DNA of 37,336 bases from Opitutales bacterium. Lineage in GTDB: Bacteria; Verrucomicrobiota; Verrucomicrobiia; Opitutales; Oceanipulchritudinaceae. This document shows positions 1 through 11,507 of this stretch, piece by piece. How positions within the stretch are numbered: the stretch's first letter is position 1; each line of letters starts with the position of its first letter. The notes beneath the pieces are model-generated. The model made no database searches and was not told the DNA's origin. It saw only the letters and a list, made by a program, of their open reading frames with translations. The translations under genes and the position numbers were made by a program. The stretch covers positions 1 through 37,336 of the forward strand of contig JAFIGH010000048.1 of assembly GCA_020831525.1 (NCBI GenBank), written 5' to 3'.

Positions 1-1690
<1,690 letters not shown>

Positions 1691-1693
1691 TCG

Positions 1694-2005
1694 TCAGCCT
1701 TTCATCGTGGCGGCGGCATCCGCGTCGAGGTGGTGGTGCCGCCAGTGGAACTGAAGAATGATGGCGAGGCCGACCGCGACCTCGGCCGCCGCCATGGTGA
1801 GGATGAAGATGAACATGCTCTGCCCGTCGACCTGGCCCCAGTAGGCGCCCGCCGCGATAAAGGCGAGCCCGGCGGCGTTGAGCATCACCTCCACGCTCAC
1901 AAGCATGAAAATGAGGTTGCGCCGCGCGAGCAGCCCGGCGAGGCCGATGGCGAAGAGGGCCACGGCGAGGAGCATGACGTGTTCGAGCGGGACGTGCGTG
2001 TTCAC
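1694..2005 (-). CDS. nuoK: NADH-quinone oxidoreductase subunit K
   Basis: This is a 103-aa membrane subunit of complex I, the MrpC-like component of the proton path. I chose the GTG at 2005, not an upstream start. The chain then begins [20 protein letters not shown] and has the usual NuoK length of about 100 aa. A strong ribosome site (AAAGGAG) lies 7 nt upstream, and the start overlaps the nuoJ stop as GTGA. Three transmembrane helices are evident. The conserved segment [20 protein letters not shown] carries the membrane-embedded glutamate typical of the family, and a second acidic position lies in the [12 protein letters not shown] helix. It is followed 3 nt later by nuoL, so translation is probably coupled. 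Confidence 0.97.
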   Translation of the reverse strand: MNTHVPLEHVMLLAVALFAIGLAGLLARRNLIFMLVSVEVMLNAAGLAFIAAGAYWGQVDGQSMFIFILTMAAAEVAVGLAIILQFHWRHHHLDADAAATMKG

Positions 2006-2532
2006 GGCGGGTCTCCTTTCGCGCGCAGGGGAGTGCTCTTGTCGTGGCGGCGCAGGTGCGAGGCGCCGACCAGTCCGGCAAGCAGCAGCAGGGCGGCCAG
2101 TTGCACGGCGACAACATAGGGTCCGAAGAGCGAGACGCCGATATCGGAAGGCGCGGTCGCCTGGGGCAGGTCGTATGGAGCGGGCGGCGATTCGGCGAGG
2201 ATCACCGTGACGGTGGCGGCGAGAAGGACGGCGGCGAGCATGGCCGGGCCGATCCACACGCGCGGGCGGATCCACGTGCGTTCCTCGCGCCGCTGCCCGC
2301 GGCCGATGTGCAGGAGCATGACAACGAAGAGGAAGAGCACGATGATCGCGCCCGCGTAGATAATAATTTCGAGCGCGGCCACGAAGGGCGCGCCGAGGAT
2401 GTAGAAAATGACGGCGGCGGCGAGCAGGGATACGATGAAGTAGAGCAGGGCGTGCACGGCGTCGGCGTGGGTGACGGCGCGGAAGGTGGCGGCGAGGGCG
2501 ACGGCGGCGGCGATGTAGAAAGCGAGGGTCAT
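2002..2532 (-). CDS. nuoJ: NADH-quinone oxidoreductase subunit J
   Basis: This is a 176-aa polytopic membrane subunit of complex I (ND6 homologue). The open frame extends upstream to 2877, but that part overlaps nuoI in another frame. The ATG at 2532, giving [17 protein letters not shown], fits the family and leaves 25 nt after the nuoI stop. The core motif [20 protein letters not shown] followed by [20 protein letters not shown] is diagnostic. The LEIIIYAGA stretch is the pi-bulge helix implicated in coupling. About five helices are predicted. The hydrophilic tail ([18 protein letters not shown]) ends in the overlap with nuoK. Confidence 0.96.
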   Translation of the reverse strand: MTLAFYIAAAVALAATFRAVTHADAVHALLYFIVSLLAAAVIFYILGAPFVAALEIIIYAGAIIVLFLFVVMLLHIGRGQRREERTWIRPRVWIGPAMLAAVLLAATVTVILAESPPAPYDLPQATAPSDIGVSLFGPYVVAVQLAALLLLAGLVGASHLRRHDKSTPLRAKGDPP

Positions 2533-2557
2533 GGCGTGCGGGCGCGGGTTCCGGGGC

Positions 2558-3073
2558 TCACGGCAGGAGGGATTTGGGATCGACGGGGGGCGACTCGTTT
2601 TCCGCTTCGCCCTTGTCCTTGTCTTTGATGGCGAGGCCGGCGACGCGGTAGAAATTGTAGCCGTGGTATTTTCCCTCGCCGTTGATGAGGAGGTCCTCCT
2701 TTTCGTAGACAAGGTTCTTGCGGTTGTATTCCGCCATCTCGAAGTCGGGAATGAGCTGGATGGCGTAGGTGGGGCAGGCTTCCTCGCAGAAACCGCAATA
2801 AATGCACCGGGAAAAGTTGATACGGAAGAACGACGGGAAGCGGCGGCCGTGTTCGTCTTCCGTGCCGTCGAGGGCAATGCAGTCGACCGGGCAGGCGACG
2901 GCGCAGAGCTGGCAGGCGACGCAGCGTTCGCCGCCGTCCGGATCGCGCGAGAGGATGATCCGGCCCCGGTAGCGGGGGGCGAGGTAGGCTTTCTTTTCCG
3001 GATACTGGATCGTCTCCTTCTTCCGGAAGAGGTGGAGAAAAACCAGCCAGAGGGTGCGGATATGGCTTAACAT
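2558..3073 (-). CDS. nuoI: NADH-quinone oxidoreductase subunit I (two 4Fe-4S clusters)
   Basis: This is the 171-aa ferredoxin-like peripheral-arm subunit (TYKY homologue) that carries clusters N6a and N6b and passes electrons towards NuoB. Two CxxCxxCxxxCP motifs are complete: [12 protein letters not shown] (Cys 51, 54, 57, 61) and [12 protein letters not shown] (Cys 90, 93, 96, 100). The N-terminal amphipathic segment [19 protein letters not shown] is the membrane-proximal anchor seen in the family. The acidic/basic C-terminal tail is short and unremarkable. It lies 43 nt after nuoH and 25 nt before nuoJ. Confidence 0.97.
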   Translation of the reverse strand: MLSHIRTLWLVFLHLFRKKETIQYPEKKAYLAPRYRGRIILSRDPDGGERCVACQLCAVACPVDCIALDGTEDEHGRRFPSFFRINFSRCIYCGFCEEACPTYAIQLIPDFEMAEYNRKNLVYEKEDLLINGEGKYHGYNFYRVAGLAIKDKDKGEAENESPPVDPKSLLP

Positions 3074-3116
3074 GGCGGCGATTCAACTGGGAAGATTAGG
3101 TTCATAACGGGCGGGA

Positions 3117-4076
3117 TCAGCCGTGGCGGATGAGCACGACAACGGCGGTGGCGACGAGGTTGACGAGGGAGAGCGGGAGGAGGTACTTCCAGCCCCATGC
3201 GAGGAGTTGGTCGTAGCGCGGACGCGGAATGGCGGCGCGCAGGAGGATGAAGAATCCGATGAAGAGAGCGGTCTTGAGGCTGAACCAGACGACCGGAGGC
3301 AGAAAACCCGGCCCGAGCCATCCGCCGAAAAAGAACGTGACGATGAGCGCGCTGATGAGCGTGAGCCCCATGTATTCACCGACGAAAAACATGCCGAACT
3401 TCATGCTCGAATACTCGCCGTGGAACCCGGCGACCAGTTCGCTCTCCGCTTCGGGCATGTCGAAGGGCAGGCGGTGGCTCTCGGCGAGGCCGGCGATGAG
3501 GAAGAGGACGAAGCCGATGAACTGGGGAACGACAAACCACATGCCGCGCTGCGCCTCCACGATGTCGCTGAGGTTGAGGGATCCGGCGAGGATGACCACG
3601 CCCATGAGCGCGAGCCCCATGAAGACCTCGTAGCTGAACATTTGCGCGGACATGCGCAGGCCGCCGAGGAGAGAGTATTTGCTGTTCGAGGCCCAGCCGC
3701 CGAGAATGACGCTGTAAATACCCATCGACGACATGGCGAGGAAGAAGAGCACGCCGATGTTGGAATCCATGACGACGAGCCCCGGGGCAAACGGAACCAC
3801 GGTGAAGCCGAGCAGCGCGGTGATCATGATGATCGCCGGGGCGAGGACGAAGACGGGCCGGTCGGCGAAGGGAGGCGTCCAGTCCTCCTTGGTGAAGATC
3901 TTGATGATGTCGGCGACGATAATGAAGAGCCCGAAGGGTCCGGCGCGGTTGGGGCCGAGGCGGTCCTGCATGAGCGCGAGCAGCCTGCGTTCGACCCAGA
4001 TAAGGAAGCCCGCAAGGTGCAGCAGGACGAAGAGCACCGTGAGTCCGAGGAGAACGCTCTGGAGGGTCGGGTCCAT
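3117..4076 (-). CDS. nuoH: NADH-quinone oxidoreductase subunit H
   Basis: This is a 319-aa membrane subunit (ND1 homologue) that forms the quinone-access channel. The reading frame is open far upstream into nuoG. The ATG at 4076 is chosen because the chain then starts MDPTLQSVLLGLTVLFVLLH and sits 2 nt after the nuoG stop. Conserved pieces are ERRLLALMQDRLGPNRAGPF, the acidic loop AESHRLPFDMPEAESELVAG, and FHGEYSSMKFGMFFVGEYMG, the last two contributing the glutamates near the quinone pocket. Eight helices are expected, and the hydrophobic pattern agrees. Confidence 0.97.
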   Translation of the reverse strand: MDPTLQSVLLGLTVLFVLLHLAGFLIWVERRLLALMQDRLGPNRAGPFGLFIIVADIIKIFTKEDWTPPFADRPVFVLAPAIIMITALLGFTVVPFAPGLVVMDSNIGVLFFLAMSSMGIYSVILGGWASNSKYSLLGGLRMSAQMFSYEVFMGLALMGVVILAGSLNLSDIVEAQRGMWFVVPQFIGFVLFLIAGLAESHRLPFDMPEAESELVAGFHGEYSSMKFGMFFVGEYMGLTLISALIVTFFFGGWLGPGFLPPVVWFSLKTALFIGFFILLRAAIPRPRYDQLLAWGWKYLLPLSLVNLVATAVVVLIRHG

Positions 4077-4078
4077 GG

Positions 4079-6832
4079 TCAGGGGGCGGGCCTTACGGTG
4101 GCGTAGGTGTCGTCGGCGCGCGGCGGCAGGCCCGGCACGGGCACGGGCAGGGCGATGAGGCCGCGCGCGAGGGAGGGATCCAGGCGCGCGCGGAGAACGG
4201 CGGAAGCGCCGTCGATTTCGATGCGTGCGTCCGTGTCGTCGGCGATGCCGTGCGCGGCGGCGTCCTCGGGATGGAGACGGCAGACCGGCGGCGCGGCGCG
4301 TTCGGCGACGGGCGGCGAGAGGGCGGCGAGTTCGTCCGAGGTGAAGACGTCGTGGGCGGGGACGGTGAGAAGACCGGGGCCGGCGCCGGGGTTGAAGGGA
4401 CGCGGCGGGCTGCCCGCGAGCGCGCCGTTTCCGCCCGGCGCGGCAAAGAGCAGCGCGCCGGGATCGCCCCCGCGGCAGAGACCGGCGATTTCTTCCTGGA
4501 AACGCGTGAGCGACTGCACGGAGTTCCAGCCCGGTGTCTGGTAGTGGGAAACCAACGACGACGGTAGGTGCTTCTGGACGCCTGCCGGAGAGGGGACATT
4601 CTTTTCCCCGGAATTGGCGGTGCTTCCGCAGGTAGGTGCCGCGCCCTCCATGGAGAAGGCGAGGGGACTGTCGGGATCGTCGGGCGGGCGGGGTTCGTGC
4701 AGGGAGCGGTCGGCCAGTTGCGAGGTGCGCCCGCTGTAGCGGCGGGAGGACCGCGGCGCTTTGCGTCCGTTGAGGCGGAAATCCTCTCCGGGCGCGGCCT
4801 CGGCGGCGGGCGCGAGGTGCGGAAAGTCCTTCGCGAGGGCGAGGAGGATGTCGTCGAGGGAGTCCCACGTGGCGTCGGTCAGCGCGGCGAGCCAGCGCCA
4901 TGACTCGCGCAGGTCGTCGGTGTGCGGAAGCGCCGGGAAGAACCGCTGGGCGCGGCCCTCGTGGTTGACGAGTGTGCCGGCGGCGTCCGCGAAGCTTGCG
5001 GCGGGGAGGACGATGTCGGCCCGCTCCACGACGGGAGTGGCCGCGCAGTCGAGGGCAATGACGCAGCGGGCGGCCTCAAGGGCGCGTTGGAGCAATGCGG
5101 GGGCTACCCGGCGCGTGAGGTCGTTTTCGAGGACGACGAGGGTGTCGGCCTTGCCTGCATCGAGGGATTCGAGGAGTTCTTCGGGCGGCGGTCCGCCGAG
5201 GAGCGTGGCACCGACGGTGTTGGCTTCGCCGAAGACCGCGCCGAGGCGGGCGTTTTCGCCGTTGGCCTGCAAGAGGGCACGGGCGACGGCGGCGGCGGCG
5301 AGAAGGACGGGGCGGGAGTGCAGGCTCGTGCCCGTGACGACGGCGGGGCGGCGGGCGGCGCGCAGAGACTCCGCGATCTCCTTTGCGCGGGCGTCGAGGG
5401 CGTCGTCGATGCCGGCCACCGGAGGGGTGTCGCCGCCGAGGTGGTGGGCCACGGCGAAGCCGAGCCGGGCGATGTCCGCCGGAGCGCCGCGGAAGGGCCG
5501 CGAAATGTCGTCGAGGCGGGTGGCCTGCGTCCATGCCGTATGCAGCGGCCCCGTCGCGCCTTGGATGATGTCCCGCGCGGCGCGGTCGTACCAGCGGGGA
5601 ATGCCGAGCTTGTCGACGCTTTCGAGGGGTTGCTGGCGGGCGGCCTGGCGGAGGGCAAGGGCCATGCGCGGCGCGGTGTCGGCGGGATCTTCGCCGAGGA
5701 CGAGGACGGCGTCGGCCTGTTCGAGGTCGTGCAGGGACGCGGCGGGGAGGGGGCCGTCGCGCAAAATCTCGACAAGGAGGGCGGCGGCGGCGGCCTCGGC
5801 GGCGGCCATGCCCGGCGAGTAACGCCCGTTGCCGGCGAGGGTGCGGAGGGCGTAGTTGCCTTCGAGCGAGGCGCGCGGGGAGCCCACGGCGACGACGCCC
5901 TTGGCCGCCGCGAGGGCGTCGGACGCCGCCTTGAGCGCGACGGCGGCGACGGCAGGGCGCATCGTTCCGTCTTTGTCGCGCACGAGCGGTTGCCGCGGGC
6001 GGTCGGGGCGGTTGGCGTGTTCGTAGGCGAAGCGCCCGCGGTCGCAGAGGAAGTATCCGTTGATGGCGGAGTGGTAGCGGTTGAGGATGCGCCGCACGGC
6101 GCCGTAGCGCGCCCCCGCGAAGGTGTTGCAGCCGAGCGAGCAGTGCGCGCACACGGAGGGCGCGCTTTCGAGATCCCATTTGCGTGTGTAGTGGCGCTTG
6201 AGGGTTTTGTCGGTGAAGACGCCCGTGGGGCACACTTCGATGAGGTTGCCGCTGAATTCGTTTTCGAGGACGCCGTCGGTGCTGCGGCCGAAGTAGACAT
6301 GGTTGTGCGCGCCGAAGGCACCGAAATCCGTGCCGCCCGCGTAGTCGTTGTAGAAGCGGGTGCAGCGGTAGCACTGGATGCAGCGGTTCATCTCATGGTT
6401 GATGAACGGTCCGAGGAACTGGTTGCGGAAGGTGCGCTTGGGAAAGCGGTGGCGGCGCGAGCAGTGGCCGGTCATGACGGTCATGTCCTGGAGGTGGCAT
6501 TCGCCGCCCTCGTCACACACGGGACAGTCGTGCGGGTGGTTGGTCATGAGCCATTCGATGACGGAGGCGCGGAATTCCGTCGCCTCGGCGTCGGCGATGG
6601 AGCAGCGCGTGCCGTCGACGGCGGGCACCATGCAGGCCATGGCGATCTGCCCTTTTTCGTCCTTTTCGTCGCGGTATTGGCGCACGGCGCACTGGCGGCA
6701 TGCCCCCACGGAGCCGAGGGCGGGGTGCCAGCAGAAGTAGGGCAGGTCGTAGCCGAGCTGGAGCGCGGCGTGCAGGAGGTTGACGCCCTCGGGGACGCTG
6801 TGGGCGGTGCCGTCGATGTGGATGGTGGGCAT
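4079..6832 (-). CDS. nuoG: NADH-quinone oxidoreductase subunit G (iron-sulfur, molybdopterin-oxidoreductase-like)
   Basis: This 917-aa peripheral-arm subunit conducts electrons from NuoE/F to NuoI. The N-terminal 2Fe-2S domain has Cys 34, 45, 48 and 67 (N1b). The next domain has His 100 with Cys 103, 106 and 112 (N5). The ferredoxin fold has Cys 151, 154, 157 and 201 (N4). Cys 228, 231, 235 and 263 form the CxxCxxxC-x27-C pattern of the optional N7 cluster, which mitochondria lack. The rest is the cofactor-free molybdopterin-oxidoreductase-like domain, with the segments YSGRTSQLADRSLHEPRPP, DSPLAFSMEG and TPGWNSVQSLTRFQEE typical of long NuoG. The stretch between the last two, near 4520-4660, is less family-like and Ser/Pro-rich. 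The gene starts 21 nt after nuoF. Confidence 0.97.
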   Translation of the reverse strand: MPTIHIDGTAHSVPEGVNLLHAALQLGYDLPYFCWHPALGSVGACRQCAVRQYRDEKDEKGQIAMACMVPAVDGTRCSIADAEATEFRASVIEWLMTNHPHDCPVCDEGGECHLQDMTVMTGHCSRRHRFPKRTFRNQFLGPFINHEMNRCIQCYRCTRFYNDYAGGTDFGAFGAHNHVYFGRSTDGVLENEFSGNLIEVCPTGVFTDKTLKRHYTRKWDLESAPSVCAHCSLGCNTFAGARYGAVRRILNRYHSAINGYFLCDRGRFAYEHANRPDRPRQPLVRDKDGTMRPAVAAVALKAASDALAAAKGVVAVGSPRASLEGNYALRTLAGNGRYSPGMAAAEAAAAALLVEILRDGPLPAASLHDLEQADAVLVLGEDPADTAPRMALALRQAARQQPLESVDKLGIPRWYDRAARDIIQGATGPLHTAWTQATRLDDISRPFRGAPADIARLGFAVAHHLGGDTPPVAGIDDALDARAKEIAESLRAARRPAVVTGTSLHSRPVLLAAAAVARALLQANGENARLGAVFGEANTVGATLLGGPPPEELLESLDAGKADTLVVLENDLTRRVAPALLQRALEAARCVIALDCAATPVVERADIVLPAASFADAAGTLVNHEGRAQRFFPALPHTDDLRESWRWLAALTDATWDSLDDILLALAKDFPHLAPAAEAAPGEDFRLNGRKAPRSSRRYSGRTSQLADRSLHEPRPPDDPDSPLAFSMEGAAPTCGSTANSGEKNVPSPAGVQKHLPSSLVSHYQTPGWNSVQSLTRFQEEIAGLCRGGDPGALLFAAPGGNGALAGSPPRPFNPGAGPGLLTVPAHDVFTSDELAALSPPVAERAAPPVCRLHPEDAAAHGIADDTDARIEIDGASAVLRARLDPSLARGLIALPVPVPGLPPRADDTYATVRPAP

Positions 6833-6853
6833 GGCGGGGCGGTTTCCTTCGGG

Positions 6854-8143
6854 TCAGCGGCCGTTGGTGTAGGGGCAGCGTTGCTCGGTGATGTGGCGGC
6901 GGAAGTCGTCTTCGAAATAGCGGAGGGCGCTTTGCAGGGGCGCCATGGCGCCGGGGGCGAACGCGCAGAAGGTGCGGCCCGGCCCGAGGAGGCGGGTGTG
7001 GGTGTGGAGGAGGTCGATGTCCTCTTCGCGGCCGTCGCCCGCCTCGATGGCGGCGAGCGTCTTTTCGATCCACGGGATGCCGTCGCGGCAGGGGGTGCAC
7101 CAGCCGCAGGACTCGCGCGAGAAAAAGAGCTGGAGGTTGCGCAGCATGCCGACCGTGCAGGTCTTGTCGTCGAGGAGGATCATCGTGCCGGTGCCGAGGC
7201 GGCTGCCGGCCTTCTGCACGGATTCAAAGTCCATCGGCAGATCCATGTGCTCCTCCGGGACGAGGAAGTCGGTCGAGGCCCCGCCGGGGATGACGCCGCG
7301 CAGGCGGTAGCCGTCGAGCATGCCGCCGGCGCGGTCTTCGATGATCTCGCGCATCGTCGTGCCCATGGGCAGCTCCCAGATGCCCGGACGGCGCACGCGC
7401 CCGCTCGCGCCGTAGAGCTTGGTGCCGCCGTCGCTCCCTTTGCCGAGGCCGCGGAACCAATCCGCGCCGTGGCGGAGGATGTGCGGCACGAAGCAGAGCG
7501 TCTCCACGTTGTTGACGATGGTGGGTTTGCCCCAAAGGCCCGCCACGGGCGGAAACGGCGGCTTGGCGCGGGGCACGGCGCGCTTGCCTTCGAGGGCGTT
7601 GAGGAGGGCCGTCTCCTCGCCGCAGATGTAGCGGCCCGCGCTGATGTGGAGGTGGATGTCGAGGTGGAAGCCGGAGCCGTGGATGTCTTTGCCGAGATGC
7701 CCGGCGGCGCGCGCCTCGGCGACGGCGGCGCGCAGGCGTTTGGCGCAGAGCGGATACTCGTCGCGCAGAAAGATATAGGCCACCTCCGCGCCGATGGCGT
7801 AGGCGGCGAGGATCATGCCTTCGATGAGCTGGTGCGGATTGCCCTCCATGAGGTAGCGGTCCTTGAAGGTGCCCGGCTCCATTTCGTCGGCGTTGCAGAC
7901 AAGGTATTTGCGCCGCGGCGCGTCGTCGCCCTGCGGCACGAAGCTCCACTTCATGGCGGTCTGGAAACCGGCGCCCCCGCGGCCGCGCAGCCCCGCCTGC
8001 TTCACCCGGTCGATGACGTCCGCCGGTTGTAGGTCCCGCAGCGCTGCGCGCACGGCGGCGTAACCGCCCGCCGCCTCATACGCTTTGAGGTCGGGCGGCG
8101 GCTCGCCGGGGTGGATGAGCGCGGTGAGGGGGCGGCGGTTCAT
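6854..8143 (-). CDS. nuoF: NADH-quinone oxidoreductase subunit F (NADH/FMN site)
   Basis: This is the 429-aa subunit where NADH is oxidised. It binds NADH, FMN and the 4Fe-4S cluster N3. The glycine-rich FMN/NADH motif GLRGRGGAGFQTAMKW is at residues 51-66, and the NADH-site segment YLVCNADEMEPGTFKDR follows. The N3 ligands are Cys 346, 349 and 352 in ESCGWCTPCRDG, plus Cys 393. The frame is open upstream to 8338, but the ATG at 8143 gives a standard NuoF N-terminus ([19 protein letters not shown]) and overlaps the nuoE stop as ATGA, which suggests coupled translation. Confidence 0.97.
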   Translation of the reverse strand: MNRRPLTALIHPGEPPPDLKAYEAAGGYAAVRAALRDLQPADVIDRVKQAGLRGRGGAGFQTAMKWSFVPQGDDAPRRKYLVCNADEMEPGTFKDRYLMEGNPHQLIEGMILAAYAIGAEVAYIFLRDEYPLCAKRLRAAVAEARAAGHLGKDIHGSGFHLDIHLHISAGRYICGEETALLNALEGKRAVPRAKPPFPPVAGLWGKPTIVNNVETLCFVPHILRHGADWFRGLGKGSDGGTKLYGASGRVRRPGIWELPMGTTMREIIEDRAGGMLDGYRLRGVIPGGASTDFLVPEEHMDLPMDFESVQKAGSRLGTGTMILLDDKTCTVGMLRNLQLFFSRESCGWCTPCRDGIPWIEKTLAAIEAGDGREEDIDLLHTHTRLLGPGRTFCAFAPGAMAPLQSALRYFEDDFRRHITEQRCPYTNGR

Positions 8144-8637
8144 GGGTGCTTCCCGAGGGGTTCTTCGGCCTTGGCGGGGTCCACGGGGCCGTAGAGTTCG
8201 TCGCCCACCATGAGCGCGGGGGCGCGGTCGCACGCGCCGAGGCAGGCGATGGGCAGGAGGGTGAAACGTCCGTCCGGCGTGGTCTCGCCGAAGTCGATGC
8301 CGAGCGTCTCGCGCAGGCGTTCGCGCGCGCGGTCGCACCCCATGATCCAGCAGCTCACGCTGTCGCAGAGGTAGATGACGTGCCGCCCCGTCTCGTGCCG
8401 GTGGATGCGGTTGTAGAAGGTCGCCACGCTGTCCACCTCGTCCGCCCCCATGCCGAGGAATTCCGCGATGTCGGCGACGGCCTCGTCGGACACCCAGCCG
8501 CGGTGCTCCTGCACGATTTTGAGCGCCTCGATGCAGAGAGAGCGCCGCCGCTCGTAGAGGGGGAGTTCGGCTTCGATGGCCTTGCGTTCGCTGTCGCTCA
8601 ACATGTTCGGTGCGGGTGCGGGGTTAGCGGTCGACAT
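8140..8637 (-). CDS. nuoE: NADH-quinone oxidoreductase subunit E (2Fe-2S)
   Basis: This is the 165-aa thioredoxin-fold subunit that holds 2Fe-2S cluster N1a beside NuoF. The four ligands are present: Cys 91 and 96 (CDSVSC) and Cys 132 and 136 (CLGAC). The N-terminal helical bundle, including [20 protein letters not shown], is typical, as is [20 protein letters not shown]. The ATG at 8637 makes the gene overlap the end of nuoCD by 14 nt. A second in-frame ATG at 8604 ([20 protein letters not shown]) would remove the overlap and 11 residues. No ribosome site decides between them. Confidence 0.96.
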   Translation of the reverse strand: MSTANPAPAPNMLSDSERKAIEAELPLYERRRSLCIEALKIVQEHRGWVSDEAVADIAEFLGMGADEVDSVATFYNRIHRHETGRHVIYLCDSVSCWIMGCDRARERLRETLGIDFGETTPDGRFTLLPIACLGACDRAPALMVGDELYGPVDPAKAEEPLGKHP

Positions 8638-10354
8638 CGGCGAGGACGAAGTCCGTGGCGCCGATGATGGCGAGGAGGTCGGGGATCATGTGGCCGCGGC
8701 TGATCTCCGGGATAAACTGCATGTGCGGAAAGGAGGAGGAACGGATGCGCATTCGGTAGGGGATGGTGTCTTTTTCGCTCACGGCGTAGTAGCTGTAAAG
8801 GCCCTTGGACCCCTCGATGCGCCCGATCGATTCGCCCGCCGGAATGACCGGCCCCCAGCTCACTGCGAGAAAGTGGGTGATGAGCGTCTCGATGTCGTGC
8901 ATGACGCGGTCCTTGGGCGGCGGCGTGGTGAGCGGGTGGTCCGCCTTCACCGGGCCGGAGGGCATGTTGTCGAGGCACTGGCGGACAATGCGCAGGCTCT
9001 GCCGCATCTCCTCGATGCGGACGAGGCCGCGGTCGTAGCAATCGCCCTTGTGCGCGACCGGCACGTCGAATTCGAACTGTTCGTATCCGCAGTAGGGGCG
9101 GATTTTGCGCAGGTCCCACTCCACCCCGCAGGCGCGCAGGGCGGGCCCGGTGACCCCCCATTCGACGGCCTCGGCGGCATTGAAGGCGCCGATCCCCACT
9201 GTGCGCGCCTTGATCAATTGATTTCCCATGACCATTTTATCATACTCGCGCAGGCGGCGCGGCATGTAGTCGAGGAACTCGCGCACGAGACGCTCCCACC
9301 CCTCGGGCAGGTCCGCCGCCACCCCGCCGATGCGGAACCAGTTGGGGTGCATGCGCGCGCCGCAGACCGCCTCGATGATCCCGAAGAGGCGTTCGCGGTC
9401 GGAGAACATGTAGAAGACGGGTGAGAGCTGGCCGACGTCCTGCGCGTAGGTGCCGTACCAGACGAGGTGGTTGGAGATGCGGAACAGCTCGCAGAGCATG
9501 ACGCGGATCATCTGCGCGCGCGGCGGCACCTCGATGCCCGCGAGCTGCTCGACGGCCATGAGGTAGGGGAGGTTGTTGAGCGTGCCGCTGAGGTAGTCGA
9601 CGCGGTCGGTGTAGGGGATGTAGGTGTGCCAGCTCTGGCGCTCGGCCATCTTTTCCGCGCCGCGGTGGTGGTAGCCGATATCGGGGACGACATCGAGGAT
9701 CTCCTCCCCGTCCAACTGCAGGACAAAGCGTATGACGCCGTGGGTACCGGGATGCTGCGGCCCGACGTTGAGGAACATGAACTCGCTGTCCTCCGACTCC
9801 GCTTCGAGGCCCCACTCGCCGGGATTGAAGCGCAGGGCGCGCTCCTCCTCCTCGTGGCGGTCTTCGGGCAGCGAAAAGGGGCCCGCCTCGGTGGCGCGGG
9901 CGTAATGGTCCTTCCGCAGGGGATGCCCCTTCCATGTCGGCGGCATGAGGATGCGGCGCAGGCGCGGGTGCCCGTCAAAGCGGATGCCGAACATGTCCCA
10001 GACCTCGCGCTCATACCAGTCGGCCGCCGGCCACAGGGCGGTGATGCTGGGGACTTCAAGGGCATCGGCGGTGAGCGGCACCTTGAGCAACACATCGCGC
10101 GCCCCGTCGAGGGCAAAGAGGTGGTAGAATACGGTGAAGGCCGACGCCGGCCGGCCCGCGCGCGGCGCGCGCTCCCGCTCGTCCACCGCGCTGAGGTCGT
10201 AGAGCATGGGAAAGGGCTTCTCCGCCGCCGTTTTGAAATGGCGCAGCACCTCCACGATCCGTCCCCGGTCGATCCACATCGCGGGCACCCCGCCGAGGAT
10301 CGTTTCCTCGGCGAGGACCGCGCTCTGCAGGTCGGGCGGGAGTGTGACGGACAT
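8624..10354 (-). CDS. nuoCD: Fused NADH-quinone oxidoreductase subunit C/D
   Basis: This is a 576-aa natural fusion of NuoC (30-kDa-type, residues about 1-180) with NuoD (49-kDa-type, about 190-576). It forms part of the quinone-reducing core with NuoB. The NuoC signature [20 protein letters not shown] followed by [16 protein letters not shown] is at residues 113-151. NuoD begins with [17 protein letters not shown] near residue 195 and continues with [19 protein letters not shown] and the C-terminal [11 protein letters not shown] ending. NuoD lacks the nickel cysteines of the related hydrogenases, as expected. The frame is open to 10594, but the ATG at 10354 ([13 protein letters not shown]) gives the normal NuoC start 47 nt after nuoB. 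The fused gene is well known in gamma-proteobacteria and occurs sporadically elsewhere. Confidence 0.96.
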   Translation of the reverse strand: MSVTLPPDLQSAVLAEETILGGVPAMWIDRGRIVEVLRHFKTAAEKPFPMLYDLSAVDERERAPRAGRPASAFTVFYHLFALDGARDVLLKVPLTADALEVPSITALWPAADWYEREVWDMFGIRFDGHPRLRRILMPPTWKGHPLRKDHYARATEAGPFSLPEDRHEEEERALRFNPGEWGLEAESEDSEFMFLNVGPQHPGTHGVIRFVLQLDGEEILDVVPDIGYHHRGAEKMAERQSWHTYIPYTDRVDYLSGTLNNLPYLMAVEQLAGIEVPPRAQMIRVMLCELFRISNHLVWYGTYAQDVGQLSPVFYMFSDRERLFGIIEAVCGARMHPNWFRIGGVAADLPEGWERLVREFLDYMPRRLREYDKMVMGNQLIKARTVGIGAFNAAEAVEWGVTGPALRACGVEWDLRKIRPYCGYEQFEFDVPVAHKGDCYDRGLVRIEEMRQSLRIVRQCLDNMPSGPVKADHPLTTPPPKDRVMHDIETLITHFLAVSWGPVIPAGESIGRIEGSKGLYSYYAVSEKDTIPYRMRIRSSSFPHMQFIPEISRGHMIPDLLAIIGATDFVLADVDR

Positions 10355-10401
10355 GGTGTGATAGGCGGGGTTCGGCGGGCTGTGCGGCGGAGTGGCTTTG
10401 T

Positions 10402-11052
10402 TCAAACGTGGTCGGGCGGCGGGAGGCGGGTCATCGACATGCGTTCGTCGCGCATGAGGTCGCGGCGGGATTCGCGGCCCGGCTTTTCGACGCCCTGCGG
10501 GCCGATCCACCAGCCGAGCGGGCGCCGCTCTTTGCCCACCGCGTTGTGCAGGAGCACGACCCCGTGCATGAAGGCGTCCGGCCGCGGCGGGCACCCCGGC
10601 ACGTAGACATCCACGGGGAGGATCTTGTCGACGCCCTGCACGACGCTGTAGATGTCGTACATCCCCCCGGAATTCGCGCAGGAACCCATCGAGATGACCC
10701 AGCGCGGCTCCATCATCTGCTCGTAGAGGCGCTTGATGACCGGCGCCATCTTGAGAAAGGGGGTGCCCGCGATGACCATGACATCCGCCTGCCGCGGCGA
10801 ACCGCGCAGCACCTCCGCGCCGAACCGGGCGATGTCGTACTTGCTCGTCACCGTCGTCGCCATTTCCACGAAGCAGCAGGAGAGACCGAAGTTAAACGGC
10901 CAGATACTGTGCTTGCGGCCCCATGCGACGAGGTCCTGCACGCGGGAGAGGGCGAGGATCTTGCCCACGGCTTCGTCGAACCCGCTTTCGGTGGACGCGT
11001 CATCGGGACCGGAGGCCGGGGCGGAGGAGGGACGGGAGAGAGACCATTTCAT
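10402..11052 (-). CDS. nuoB: NADH-quinone oxidoreductase subunit B (cluster N2)
   Basis: This is the 216-aa subunit carrying 4Fe-4S cluster N2, which reduces quinone. The ligands are the adjacent pair Cys 59/60 ([10 protein letters not shown]), Cys 125 ([13 protein letters not shown]) and Cys 154 ([11 protein letters not shown]). The ATG at 11052 overlaps the nuoA stop as ATGA. The first 30 or so residues form a Ser/Pro/Ala-rich leader before the family domain begins. The C-terminal 40 residues are basic and extend beyond a minimal NuoB. Confidence 0.97.
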   Translation of the reverse strand: MKWSLSRPSSAPASGPDDASTESGFDEAVGKILALSRVQDLVAWGRKHSIWPFNFGLSCCFVEMATTVTSKYDIARFGAEVLRGSPRQADVMVIAGTPFLKMAPVIKRLYEQMMEPRWVISMGSCANSGGMYDIYSVVQGVDKILPVDVYVPGCPPRPDAFMHGVVLLHNAVGKERRPLGWWIGPQGVEKPGRESRRDLMRDERMSMTRLPPPDHV

Positions 11053-11507
11053 GGTGTCGGCGGGTCGGAGGATTGGGTTGCGGGTGAATTGTCCTGCGCG
11101 CCCGTCTTCATGTATGCGGGCATGCGCGGGCGGCGCAGGTGCGCGCTGCTGGTCCAGTCGAGGCTGCCCATGCGCCATTCATACACGAGGCCGACGGCGA
11201 GGATCAGAATGAAAACCAAAGCGCCGGTGAATCCGCTCCACCCCAGCTCCAAAACCGCCGTGGCCCATGCGAATATGAAGGCCAGCTCGAGGTCGAAGAT
11301 GACGAAGAGAATGGCGATGAGGAAAAACTTGATGGAGAAGCGTGTGCGCCCGCTGCCGGTCGGCGGCACCCCCGATTCATACGGCTCGGCCGTGCACCGC
11401 TCGCGGTGCCGTTCCCCGAGAAAGTGCGAGAGAAACAACATCCCCGCCGCAACCGCCAACACCACGCCCGTGTAAACGACAAAGGGCCAGTACGTCGGTG
11501 GTTCCAT
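11049..11507 (-). CDS. nuoA: NADH-quinone oxidoreductase subunit A
   Basis: This 152-aa membrane subunit (ND3 homologue) is the first gene of the operon. Three helices are visible. The long loop has the family pattern [20 protein letters not shown] before [20 protein letters not shown], where the DLE acidic residues are conserved. The usual loop cysteine of ND3 (ECG) is absent at its normal place; the sequence here is YESG. The ATG at 11507 gives a natural N-terminus ([16 protein letters not shown]). The C-terminal 35 residues are a hydrophilic tail longer than in minimal NuoA. No clear Shine-Dalgarno or confident sigma-70 promoter is visible upstream, although the operon promoter must lie beyond 11507. 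Confidence 0.95.
   Translation of the reverse strand: MEPPTYWPFVVYTGVVLAVAAGMLFLSHFLGERHRERCTAEPYESGVPPTGSGRTRFSIKFFLIAILFVIFDLELAFIFAWATAVLELGWSGFTGALVFILILAVGLVYEWRMGSLDWTSSAHLRRPRMPAYMKTGAQDNSPATQSSDPPTP

Noticed and set aside
4922-8032. A 1036-codon plus-strand open frame opposite nuoG and nuoF
   Set aside because: It is the antisense shadow of two certain genes. High-GC codon use suppresses stops on the other strand, and the translation is Gly/Ala/Val/Arg-rich with no domain.
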